Shown: in pieces, positions 49,496 through 57,187 of the stretch
How positions within the stretch are numbered: position 1 is the stretch's first letter
How the letters are laid out: every line of letters starts with the position of its first letter
Origin: Halodurantibacterium daqingensis
GTDB taxonomy: Bacteria > Pseudomonadota > Alphaproteobacteria > Rhodobacterales > Rhodobacteraceae
Assembly (NCBI RefSeq): GCF_042666235.1
Contig: NZ_JBHTFQ010000002.1
Location: 1-64,000 of the forward strand
Direction of reading: 5' to 3'
DNA length: 64,000 bases
The notes under the pieces: generated by a model
Told to the model about the DNA's origin: nothing
Seen by the model: only the letters and a program-made list of their open reading frames with translations
Database searches by the model: none
Position numbers and translations under genes: made by a program

Positions 49496-50977
49496 ATGGC
49501 GGAACGGGTCAAATCGCTGGCAGAGCTGGGTCTGCGCGCACAGGGCGGGCAGGAAGCCCGGATAACCGGCCTTGCCGTGGACAGTCGCGACGTGCGCGAC
49601 GGCCATCTGTTCGTGGCCCTTCCCGGCACCCGGCTGCATGGGGGCGAGTTCATTCAATATGCCTTGCGCATGGGCGCGGCGGCGGTGTTGACCGACGCGG
49701 CAGGCGCGGCGACGGCACGGCAGGAACTGTCCGCGGCCGGGGTGCCTGTGGTGGTGGCCGAGGACCCCCGGGGTGCCCTGGCCTATGCGGCGGCGCTGTG
49801 GTTCGGGGCGCAGCCGGGGGTGATGGTCGCAGTCACCGGGACCAACGGCAAGACCTCGGTCGCAAGCTTTACCCGCCAGATATGGGCGGCGCTGGGACAT
49901 GAGGCGGCGAATTTCGGCACGACCGGCGTTGAAGGCGCCTTCAGTGCCTCGCTGAACCACACCACGCCAGAACCGATCACCCTGCACCGGCTGCTGGCCG
50001 AGATGGCGGCGGCGGGTGTGACCCATGCGGCGATGGAGGCCTCTTCGCACGGTCTGGACCAGCGCAGGCTGGATGGGGTGGTGCTGCGTGCGGCGGCGTT
50101 CAGCAACTTCACTCAGGACCATCTGGATTATCACGAAAGCTTCGACGCCTATTTCCAGGCAAAGGCAGCGCTGTTTGCCCGGGTCCTGCCCGACGACGGC
50201 ACGGCCGTCATCAATCTGGACGATCCGCGCGGACCCGACATGGCGGCGATCGCGCGGGGACGGGGGCAGCAGGTGATCACCGTGGGCTCGGACGTCGATT
50301 GTGATCTGAGGATCCTTGCGCGGCAGCACGAGGCGACGGGGCAGGTGCTGCGGTTCGGTTGGCTTGGCACGCCTCATCAGGTGCATCTGGGCCTGATCGG
50401 CGGGTTTCAGGCGGAAAACGTCCTTCTGGCAGCAGGGCTTGCGATTGCCTCGGGGTCGGGCCCCGAGCGGGTGTTCGAAGTGCTGCCGCAGCTGCAGACC
50501 GTCCGCGGGCGGATGCAGCATGTCGCGACCCGCCGCAACGGCGCCCCGGTCTTTGTCGATTACGCCCACACGCCCGATGCGCTGGCCACGGCGCTGCGGG
50601 GCCTGCGCCCGCATGTGCTTGGCCGCCTTGTGGTGGTATTCGGCGCGGGGGGCGATCGCGATCGCGGCAAGCGGCCGCTGATGGGTGCGGCGGCAGCGGC
50701 CCATGCCGATGTCGTCTTTGTCACCGATGACAATCCCCGGACCGAGGATCCCGCGAGCATCCGCGCTGCGATCCTCGCATCCTGCCCCGAGGCGAATGAG
50801 GTGGGCGACCGGGCCGAAGCGATCCTGCGCGGGGTCGATGCGCTTGGCCCGGGCGATGCACTGCTGATCGCGGGCAAGGGTCACGAAACCGGACAGACCG
50901 TCGGCACCGACGTTTTCCCCTTCGACGATGCGGAACAGGCCAGCGTTGCCGTTGCCGCCCTGGATGGAAGCTACTGA
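49496..50977 (+). CDS. murE: UDP-MurNAc-L-Ala-D-Glu:meso-diaminopimelate ligase
   Basis: A 493-residue Mur ligase. N-terminal UDP-binding part with GLAVDSRDVRDG, ATP loop TGTNGKTSVASFTR at about residue 112, and HASMEASSHGLDQRR. The DNPR motif near residue 410 is the specificity signature for meso-diaminopimelate, as expected in a Gram-negative cell wall. It begins 12 bp after ftsI with a GGCGGG site and overlaps murF by one base. Confidence 0.96.
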   Translation: MAERVKSLAELGLRAQGGQEARITGLAVDSRDVRDGHLFVALPGTRLHGGEFIQYALRMGAAAVLTDAAGAATARQELSAAGVPVVVAEDPRGALAYAAALWFGAQPGVMVAVTGTNGKTSVASFTRQIWAALGHEAANFGTTGVEGAFSASLNHTTPEPITLHRLLAEMAAAGVTHAAMEASSHGLDQRRLDGVVLRAAAFSNFTQDHLDYHESFDAYFQAKAALFARVLPDDGTAVINLDDPRGPDMAAIARGRGQQVITVGSDVDCDLRILARQHEATGQVLRFGWLGTPHQVHLGLIGGFQAENVLLAAGLAIASGSGPERVFEVLPQLQTVRGRMQHVATRRNGAPVFVDYAHTPDALATALRGLRPHVLGRLVVVFGAGGDRDRGKRPLMGAAAAAHADVVFVTDDNPRTEDPASIRAAILASCPEANEVGDRAEAILRGVDALGPGDALLIAGKGHETGQTVGTDVFPFDDAEQASVAVAALDGSY

Positions 50978-52425
50978 TGACATCTCTCTGGACTGCGCAG
51001 GACGTCGCGGCCGTCTGCGGTGGCGAATGCACCGCGCATTTCGATATCACCGGGCTGTCGATCGACAGCCGCGCCCTTGCGCCGGGTGACCTGTTCATTG
51101 CCCTGACGGCTGCGCGCGACGGGCATGATTTTGTGGCCCAGGCCCTTGCGGCGGGGGCTGCCGGTGCGCTGGTCTCGCGCCGTCCGGCCGGCCTTGCCGC
51201 GGATGCGCCGCTGATCATCGTGGACGATGTCCTGCCCGCACTTGAAGCCCTGGCGCGCGCGGCGCGGGAACGTACGCGGGCGCGGATCGTCGGCGTGACC
51301 GGTTCGGTGGGAAAGACCTCGAGCAAGGAGATGCTGCGCACCATCCTCGGGCGTCAGGGCCGGGTTCATGCGGCCGAGGCGAGCTTCAACAACCACTGGG
51401 GCGTGCCGCTTACCCTGGCGCGGATGCCAGCCGATGCCGATTATGCAGTGATCGAGATCGGCATGAATCGCCCCGGAGAAATCGCGCCGCTCTCCCGCCT
51501 CGCGCGGCCGCATGTTGCGCTGATCACCACGGTCGCGCCGGCGCATCTGGAAGCCTTCGAGAGCCTTGAGGGCATCGCTCATGAAAAGGCCGCGATCCTC
51601 GAGGGGTTGGTGCCGGGGGGCACCGCCGTTCTGCCGGCCGATCTGGAGGTCAGCCCGATCCTGATTGCCAAGGCCGATGCCTGCGGGGCGCAGAAGATCC
51701 TGTTCGGGCGCGCAGTCACTGCCGATTTCCGTCTGGGCGAGGTCACGCTTGCCCGCGACGCCACGGTCGTTGCGGCCCGCTCGGGCAGCCGCAAACTTCT
51801 GTTCAAGGTGGCCAGCGCCGGGCGGCACTTTGCCGAGAACGCGCTGGGCTGCCTCGCCGTGGCCGAGGCGCTGGGCGCCGATCTGACGGTCGCTGCACTT
51901 GATATCGGCCTCTGGCAACCGCCGGCGGGGCGGGGGCTGCGCGAAGTCGTGGTGCTGGACCAGGTTGATGACCATCTGCGCTTTGAACTGATTGACGATG
52001 CCTTCAACGCCAATCCCGCATCGCTGGATGCCGCGCTCGAGGTGCTGGCGGCGGCCGAGCCCGCCGACGGGATCGGGCGCGTTTCGGGGGGGCGGCGCAT
52101 CGCGGTGCTGGGCGATATGCTGGAACTTGGGGTGGAGGAACGCGCGCTGCATGTCGCGGTTGCCGCGCATCCGGCGTTGAAAAAGGTGGACCGCGTTCAT
52201 TGCGTCGGCCCGAGAATGCGCCACCTGTGGGAGGCGCTGCCACTGACACAGCGCGGCGAATGGGTCGAACGCGCGCAGGATCTGGCCGCGCGGGCGCGCC
52301 ATCTGGTCGATGCCGGCGATATCGTGCTGGTCAAAGGGTCCAAAAGCAGCCACGTCAGTCTTGTTGTTGACGCGCTGCGCAATTTGGGTCAAGCGGACGC
52401 GGATCAGACCCGGGGGATGGCATAG
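50977..52425 (+). CDS. murF: UDP-MurNAc-tripeptide:D-Ala-D-Ala ligase
   Basis: A 482-residue Mur ligase adding D-Ala-D-Ala to the tripeptide. ATP loop TGSVGKTSSKEML at about residues 107-119, then EASFNNHWGVPLTL, the metal region IEIGMNRPGEI and DDAFNANPASLDAAL. C-terminal FVKGSKSS-type end reads VLVKGSKSSHVS. The ATG shares one base with the murE stop and mraY starts at the base after its stop, so the whole block is one translational unit. Confidence 0.96.
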   Translation: MTSLWTAQDVAAVCGGECTAHFDITGLSIDSRALAPGDLFIALTAARDGHDFVAQALAAGAAGALVSRRPAGLAADAPLIIVDDVLPALEALARAARERTRARIVGVTGSVGKTSSKEMLRTILGRQGRVHAAEASFNNHWGVPLTLARMPADADYAVIEIGMNRPGEIAPLSRLARPHVALITTVAPAHLEAFESLEGIAHEKAAILEGLVPGGTAVLPADLEVSPILIAKADACGAQKILFGRAVTADFRLGEVTLARDATVVAARSGSRKLLFKVASAGRHFAENALGCLAVAEALGADLTVAALDIGLWQPPAGRGLREVVVLDQVDDHLRFELIDDAFNANPASLDAALEVLAAAEPADGIGRVSGGRRIAVLGDMLELGVEERALHVAVAAHPALKKVDRVHCVGPRMRHLWEALPLTQRGEWVERAQDLAARARHLVDAGDIVLVKGSKSSHVSLVVDALRNLGQADADQTRGMA

Positions 52426-53508
52426 ATGCTTTACTGGCTAACGGAACTCGGGGATGGCACCGGGGTGTTCAACCTGTTCCGCTATATCACCTTCCGTGCC
52501 GGCGCGGCCTTCTTTACCGCACTTGTGTTCGGATTCCTGTTCGGCCGCCCGCTGATCGATCTGCTGCGGCGGCGGCAACGCAACGGCCAGCCGATCCGCG
52601 ACGACGGCCCGCAGACGCATCTGAGCAAGGCCGGCACCCCCACGATGGGTGGCGTGCTGATCCTGGGCGCGCTGGTCTGCTCGACGCTTCTGTGGGCGCG
52701 GCTTGACAACCCCTATATCTGGATCGTGCTGCTGGTGACGATCAGCTTCGGGCTGATCGGTTTCGCCGACGATTATGCCAAGGTCAGCAAGAACAACAGC
52801 AAGGGCGTGCCCGGCCGCGTCCGGATGGCGCTGGGGCTGGTGATCGCCGCGCTTGCGGGGATTGCTGCCGCGGCCTTCCACCCCGAAGGGTTGACGAACC
52901 AGCTTGCCTTTCCGGTGTTCAAGAGCGTGCTTCTGAACATGGGCATCTTCTTCGTGCCATTCTCGATGATCGTCATCGTGGGGGCGGCCAATGCCGTGAA
53001 CCTGACCGATGGATTGGACGGCCTGGCCATCATGCCGGTAATGATCGCCGCGGGCGCGCTGGGGGTGATCGCCTATGCCGTCGGACGGGCCGATTTTACC
53101 CAGTATCTTGATGTGCATTATGTTCCCGGCACGGGCGAACTTCTGATCTTCACCGCGGGGCTGATCGGGGGCGGGCTTGGCTTCCTGTGGTACAACGCCC
53201 CGCCGGCCGCGGTCTTCATGGGCGATACCGGCAGCCTTGCGCTTGGGGGTGCCCTGGGGGCGATCGCCGTCTGCACCAAGCATGAGATCGTTCTTGCCAT
53301 CGTCGGCGGGCTTTTCGTCGTCGAGGCGCTGAGCGTCATCATCCAGGTGCTTTACTTCAAGCGCACGGGGCGGCGGGTGTTCCTGATGGCGCCCATCCAC
53401 CACCATTTCGAAAAGAAGGGCTGGGCCGAACCGCAGATCGTGATCCGCTTCTGGATCATCTCGCTGATCCTTGCGCTGATCGGCCTGGCGACGCTGAAGG
53501 TCCGCTGA
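52426..53508 (+). CDS. mraY: Phospho-MurNAc-pentapeptide transferase MraY
   Basis: A 360-residue integral membrane enzyme with ten hydrophobic segments. It transfers phospho-MurNAc-pentapeptide to undecaprenyl phosphate to make lipid I. Active-site motifs: FADDYAKVSKNNSKGVPG (Asp-Asp pair at about 110), NAVNLTDGLDGLA (about 187) and MGDTGSLALGG (about 264), with APIHHHFEKKG near 323. It directly follows murF. The next gene, murD, is 59 bp away. Confidence 0.97.
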   Translation: MLYWLTELGDGTGVFNLFRYITFRAGAAFFTALVFGFLFGRPLIDLLRRRQRNGQPIRDDGPQTHLSKAGTPTMGGVLILGALVCSTLLWARLDNPYIWIVLLVTISFGLIGFADDYAKVSKNNSKGVPGRVRMALGLVIAALAGIAAAAFHPEGLTNQLAFPVFKSVLLNMGIFFVPFSMIVIVGAANAVNLTDGLDGLAIMPVMIAAGALGVIAYAVGRADFTQYLDVHYVPGTGELLIFTAGLIGGGLGFLWYNAPPAAVFMGDTGSLALGGALGAIAVCTKHEIVLAIVGGLFVVEALSVIIQVLYFKRTGRRVFLMAPIHHHFEKKGWAEPQIVIRFWIISLILALIGLATLKVR

Positions 53509-53567
53509 CCGCTTGAAGCGGCGCCGGGCTTGGGGCAAGGTCCGGTCGTGATCGGCAAGGGGAACAG

Positions 53568-54965
53568 ATGATACCGGTTCAGGGCTATGAGGGGCGCCGC
53601 GTCGCGGTGCTGGGACTGGGGCGGTCAGGTCTGGCCACCGCACGGGCCCTTCGCGCAGGCGGGGCCGAACCGCTGGTCTGGGACGACAGCCCCGAGGCGC
53701 GTGACAAGGCCGAGGCGGAAGGCTTCATGCCCGTCGATCTGTCGCGCGCAGATGCGTTCCGCAATGTCGCGGCCCTGATCGTCAGCCCCGGGATCCCGCA
53801 TCTTTACCCCCAGCCCAATCCGATCATCGCGCAGGCACTGATGGCCGGGGTTCCGGTGGACAATGACATCGGGCTTTTCTTCCGGTCCTGGGCGATGGGC
53901 GGCTGGGAGGCGTTCGACCAGACGCCTCGCGTCGTGGCCGTGACCGGTTCGAACGGAAAATCCACCACCACCGCGCTTGTCCATCACATCCTCGAGGTCG
54001 CGGGTCGTCCCACGCAGATGGCCGGCAACATAGGACGTGGTGTGCTTGACCTCGAGCCGCCCGTGGACGGCGAGGTGGTGGTGCTGGAGCTTTCAAGCTA
54101 CCAGACCGAGCTTGCCCGCGCGCTGACGCCCGACATCGCCGTCTTCACCAATCTGTCGCCGGACCATCTGGACCGCCATGCCGGAATGGGCGGCTATTTC
54201 GCCGCGAAACGTCGGCTTTTCGCAGAAGGTGGGCCGGATCGCGCCGTGGTAGGTGTGGATGAGCCCGAGGGCCGGTTTCTGGCCAATCAGCTTGCCGAGG
54301 CGCCCGAGGATGACCGCCTGATCCGCATCTCCTCGGGGCAGAAGCTCGAGGGCTTTGGCTGGACGGTTTTCGCACGCAAGGGCTTTCTTGCAGAATGGCG
54401 CAAGGGGCGGCAGGTTGCGGCCATCGATCTTCGGGCGATCCGTGGCCTTCCGGGCGCGCATAATCATCAGAATGCCTGCGCTGCCTATGCGGCCGCGCGT
54501 GCCCTTGGCATCGGGCCCAAGCTGATCGAGCAGGCTTTCCACAGCTTTGAAGGGCTGCCGCATCGCAGTCAGATCGTGGGCGAGAAGAACGGCGTGATCT
54601 TCGTCAATGACAGCAAGGCCACCAATGTCGACAGCGCGGCCAAGGCGCTGCAGGCCTTCGGGCGCATCCGCTGGATCGCGGGCGGGCTGGGCAAGGACGG
54701 CGGGATTGCCGCCCTGGCCCCGCATCTGGGCCCGGTGGTCAAGGCCTATCTGATCGGGCATTCGGCACGGGATTTCGCGCTGCAGCTCGGCGGCACGCCG
54801 CACGAGATCTGCGAGACAATGGAACGCGCCGTGACCAGCGCCGCAGCCGAAGCCGAGCCCGGTGATGTGGTGCTCCTGGCGCCTGCGGCGGCCAGCTTCG
54901 ACCAGTATCCGAATTTCGAAAAGCGCGGCGAGCATTTTACCGCGCTGGTTCGACAGACGCTGTAA
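53568..54965 (+). CDS. murD: UDP-MurNAc-L-Ala:D-Glu ligase
   Basis: A 465-residue Mur ligase adding D-glutamate. N-terminal Rossmann part with VLGLGRSGLATARAL, ATP loop TGSNGKSTTTALVHH at about residues 126-140, LELSSYQTELA and the C-terminal NDSKATNVDSAAKAL and APAAASFDQYPNFEKRGEHF. GGGGAACAG precedes the ATG. It is the last dcw gene in the run: the next genes are on the opposite strand, with no ftsW, murG or murC following as in many relatives. Confidence 0.96.
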   Translation: MIPVQGYEGRRVAVLGLGRSGLATARALRAGGAEPLVWDDSPEARDKAEAEGFMPVDLSRADAFRNVAALIVSPGIPHLYPQPNPIIAQALMAGVPVDNDIGLFFRSWAMGGWEAFDQTPRVVAVTGSNGKSTTTALVHHILEVAGRPTQMAGNIGRGVLDLEPPVDGEVVVLELSSYQTELARALTPDIAVFTNLSPDHLDRHAGMGGYFAAKRRLFAEGGPDRAVVGVDEPEGRFLANQLAEAPEDDRLIRISSGQKLEGFGWTVFARKGFLAEWRKGRQVAAIDLRAIRGLPGAHNHQNACAAYAAARALGIGPKLIEQAFHSFEGLPHRSQIVGEKNGVIFVNDSKATNVDSAAKALQAFGRIRWIAGGLGKDGGIAALAPHLGPVVKAYLIGHSARDFALQLGGTPHEICETMERAVTSAAAEAEPGDVVLLAPAAASFDQYPNFEKRGEHFTALVRQTL

Positions 54966-54996
54966 CCGGGCGCGTCCCGCCCGCGCTTTGCTGCTG

Positions 54997-55428
54997 TCAG
55001 CGCCTTTGCGCGGCCAGTGCCTCGATCTGCGGGCGGAGGCCCTCAAGTTCGTAGCCGTGGCGCGCGGGCAGGCCTATCAGGTCATCCGTTCTCATCATCC
55101 CGGCTCGTGACAAGGCCCAGACGATGGACGACCGATTGCCCGAGGCGCAATAGGCCAGCACAGGCCCCTGTGCTTGGTCGAGAGCCGCGCCCTGCGCGAT
55201 CACGTTTTCCATCGTCAGCGCGCCGCCCACGACGGGGTTTTCGACGAAGGTGAGCCCGGCGGCCTCGGCGGCCGCGCGGATCGCGTCGGCATGCAGTTCG
55301 GGCGGGATCTCGGAGTCCGGGCGGTTGCAGATCACAGTCGTATAGCCAGCCGCCTTGATCGCCGCGATGTCATCGGGCTCGATCTGGGGCGAAACGGCAT
55401 AGGCGGGCGTCAGGGGGCGAATATCCAT
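54997..55428 (-). CDS. BLH-type phosphatase/sulfurtransferase family protein (TIGR01244)
   Basis: A 143-residue protein of the beta-lactamase-hydrolase-like / TIGR01244 family with a dual-specificity-phosphatase-like active loop, YCASGNRSSI, which provides the nucleophilic Cys in a CxxGxxR arrangement. In several alphaproteobacteria such proteins are encoded with the BigR sulfide regulator and YeeE/YedE transporters and act in sulfide or persulfide handling. TAAGGAGA precedes the ATG. It lies 10 bp downstream of the second YeeE/YedE-like gene and belongs to that operon. Phosphatase activity is not proven. Confidence 0.8.
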   Translation of the reverse strand: MDIRPLTPAYAVSPQIEPDDIAAIKAAGYTTVICNRPDSEIPPELHADAIRAAAEAAGLTFVENPVVGGALTMENVIAQGAALDQAQGPVLAYCASGNRSSIVWALSRAGMMRTDDLIGLPARHGYELEGLRPQIEALAAQRR

Positions 55429-55438
55429 CTGGTTCTCC

Positions 55439-55870
55439 TTAGGCCGTCGCGGCGCGGTCGATGGCGCGGCGGACAGGCGGGGTGACGATCATTCCTGCCA
55501 CCATTGCGACAAGGAACACAAGGCCACCCGTGCCGCCAAAGCTGATCGACGCCATTGCCGGGCCGGGGCAGAGGCCGACAAGGCCCCAGCCGGCACCGAA
55601 CAGCGTCGAGCCGATCACGAGATCCCGTCCAAGCCGCGGTTCGGGTGGCGGCGGCAACGCCCCACCCAGAGCCGGCGCCCGCAGTCGCGCCGCAATGCGC
55701 CAGGCAATCGCCATCGGCAGGATCGCCCCCCCGAGCACGAAGGCAAGCGTCGGATCCCAATCGCCAAAGATATCCAGCCAGCCCTGAACCCGATCGGTAT
55801 TTATCATGTCGGAAACCAGAAGCCCCGCTCCGAACAGGCCTCCGGAAAGGAGTGCAAAGAGATTGCGCAT
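55439..55870 (-). CDS. YeeE/YedE-like (DUF6691-type) membrane protein
   Basis: A 143-residue membrane protein with four hydrophobic segments. It carries the half-transporter motifs LLSGGLFGAGLLVSDM at the N-terminus and GAGWGLVGLCPGPAMASI (about 93-110), where the Gly-Cys-Pro is the conserved pore region of YeeE/YedE sulfur transporters. Paired with the preceding 141-residue gene it forms the split two-subunit version of this transporter, thought to import thiosulfate or sulfane sulfur compounds. The ATG overlaps the stop of that gene by one base. Confidence 0.85.
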   Translation of the reverse strand: MRNLFALLSGGLFGAGLLVSDMINTDRVQGWLDIFGDWDPTLAFVLGGAILPMAIAWRIAARLRAPALGGALPPPPEPRLGRDLVIGSTLFGAGWGLVGLCPGPAMASISFGGTGGLVFLVAMVAGMIVTPPVRRAIDRAATA

Positions 55871-56295
55871 CAGACGACTCCCAGCAGATGCTTGAAGATC
55901 AGGACGGATACCCCGCCCGCGATCAGGTAGAAGACGGTGGCGACGATCCCGCGCAGGGAAAGGCGGGAAATCCCGCAGACGCCGTGGCCCGAGGTGCAGC
56001 CATTCGCAAGCCGTGTCCCCACGCCCACCAGAAGCCCCGCGGCGATGATCGCGGCAAGGTTCCCGGTGATATGCGTCTCCGCCGGCCAGATGGTGCGCTG
56101 AAGAAGGGCAGGCACCACGACCAGCCCCAGGATGAAGGCGATCCGTTCCGCCGCCGTGCTGCGGCCCGAGCCATCAACGAGCCCGCCGAGGATCCCGCTT
56201 GCCCCCATGATCCTGCCGTTGACCAGCAGGTAAACCGCGGCAGCAAGCCCGATCATCAGCCCGCCCGCAAATCCCATGATCCACGCCTGTTCCAT
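55870..56295 (-). CDS. YeeE/YedE family half-transporter
   Basis: A 141-residue membrane protein with four hydrophobic segments and the conserved LANGCTSGHGVCGISRLSLRG at about 95-115, whose cysteines line the sulfur-compound path in YeeE. It is the first gene of a leftward operon (this gene, its partner, and the BLH-like protein). ATG 56295 after CAGAGGAG; a frame extension to 56352 lies in the promoter. A 34-bp inverted repeat ends 49 bp upstream and is the probable operator. Confidence 0.87.
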   Translation of the reverse strand: MEQAWIMGFAGGLMIGLAAAVYLLVNGRIMGASGILGGLVDGSGRSTAAERIAFILGLVVVPALLQRTIWPAETHITGNLAAIIAAGLLVGVGTRLANGCTSGHGVCGISRLSLRGIVATVFYLIAGGVSVLIFKHLLGVV

Positions 56296-56343
56296 GTTGT
56301 CTCCTCTGGTGGTGGTTGAGCGACAGGGGGCATATAGCGGCGC

Positions 56344-56377
56344 CGTTTTCATATTTCAACATATGAATATGAAAACG
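56344..56377 (-). promoter_or_regulatory. 34-bp inverted repeat, probable operator of the sulfur operon
   Basis: Two perfect 12-bp arms, CGTTTTCATATT and AATATGAAAACG, flank a 10-bp core TCAACATATG. The element lies 49-82 bp upstream of the first YeeE/YedE start, in strongly A/T-rich sequence that stands out from its surroundings. ArsR-type sulfide regulators (BigR/SqrR) bind similar ATATT...AATAT repeats in front of such genes. No bigR gene lies in the window, so the regulator would act in trans. Confidence 0.6.
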
Positions 56378-56472
56378 TCCGATAGCTTGACCTGAATCAA
56401 TATGCGCAGCGTCGAGAATCGGTTACCCTTCCGGATGTCGAAACAGGTCACGCACACGCCGAAGGAGATACC

Positions 56473-56793
56473 ATGCCCGTCACTACCGCAGAACGCCAGC
56501 GGCAGCTCGAGGTGCGGCTTGACGAACTCACCAGCCGGCTTGTGCATATCGAAGAGGAACTCGACAGCCACGAAAGCCGCGACTGGAGCGACCTAGCCGC
56601 CGAACGCGAGGGCGATGAGGTGCTGGAAACCATGGGCTCTGCCGGCCTGCAGGAAATCCGGATGATCAAGGCAGCCCTCGCCCGTATCGCCGAGGGTGAA
56701 TATGGGTTCTGCACCAAATGCGGCACTGCCATCGCCGAGGAACGGCTTGATCTGCTGCCCTGGACACCCTTTTGCCGGACCTGCGCGCCCTGA
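56473..56793 (+). CDS. DksA/TraR-type C4 zinc-finger protein
   Basis: A 106-residue acidic protein. A coiled coil (about 5-75; QRQLEVRLDELTSRLVHIEEELDS) is followed by the TraR/DksA zinc finger FCTKCG...FCRTCA (about 82-105), with all four cysteines present. Small DksA paralogs bind the RNA polymerase secondary channel with or without ppGpp. It lacks the full-length N-terminal region of DksA itself. GAAGGAG precedes the ATG. It diverges from the sulfur operon and precedes a 70-residue protein by 58 bp. Confidence 0.87.
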   Translation: MPVTTAERQRQLEVRLDELTSRLVHIEEELDSHESRDWSDLAAEREGDEVLETMGSAGLQEIRMIKAALARIAEGEYGFCTKCGTAIAEERLDLLPWTPFCRTCAP

Positions 56794-56851
56794 CCGGGCT
56801 TTGCCGACACTGGGCGCCAGAACGCGCGCCCCGAACCAAGGAGGAGAAGAC

Positions 56852-57064
56852 ATGACCAAGGCACCTGCACGGATCGCCCGCCTGGCGAACGAAATTGCCG
56901 ACCATGCCGAGACCCTTGCGCCGAAAGATGACAGGCTGCGCGCGCTTCTGGACGAAATGCGTCAGCTTGCGGTGGTTCTTCCGGCCAGGCCTACCCTGGT
57001 TGCCGGGCACGAGAGCGAACAGGAAGACGATCTGGAAGAGATGTTCAACAACGTGCCGATCTGA
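56852..57064 (+). CDS. Small acidic hypothetical protein
   Basis: A 70-residue protein starting MTKAPARIARLANEIADHAE. One amphipathic helical stretch (ANEIADHAETLAPKDDRLRALLDEMRQLAVVL) and an acidic tail (ESEQEDDLEEMFNNVPI). A very good AAGGAGGAG site makes it real. No recognised domain. Probably co-transcribed with the DksA-like gene 58 bp upstream. Confidence 0.6.
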   Translation: MTKAPARIARLANEIADHAETLAPKDDRLRALLDEMRQLAVVLPARPTLVAGHESEQEDDLEEMFNNVPI

Positions 57065-57187
57065 CGCAAAGGTGCGGAGGCTGAGGCCGGCCCCCCGTTG
57101 CGTCCGTCCGCGTTTCCCGGTCTATATCGGGCACCGGGATAGGCCTGACCAGAAACAGGCTTCCGGTCCTCGAGAGCAGGGTGAGGC

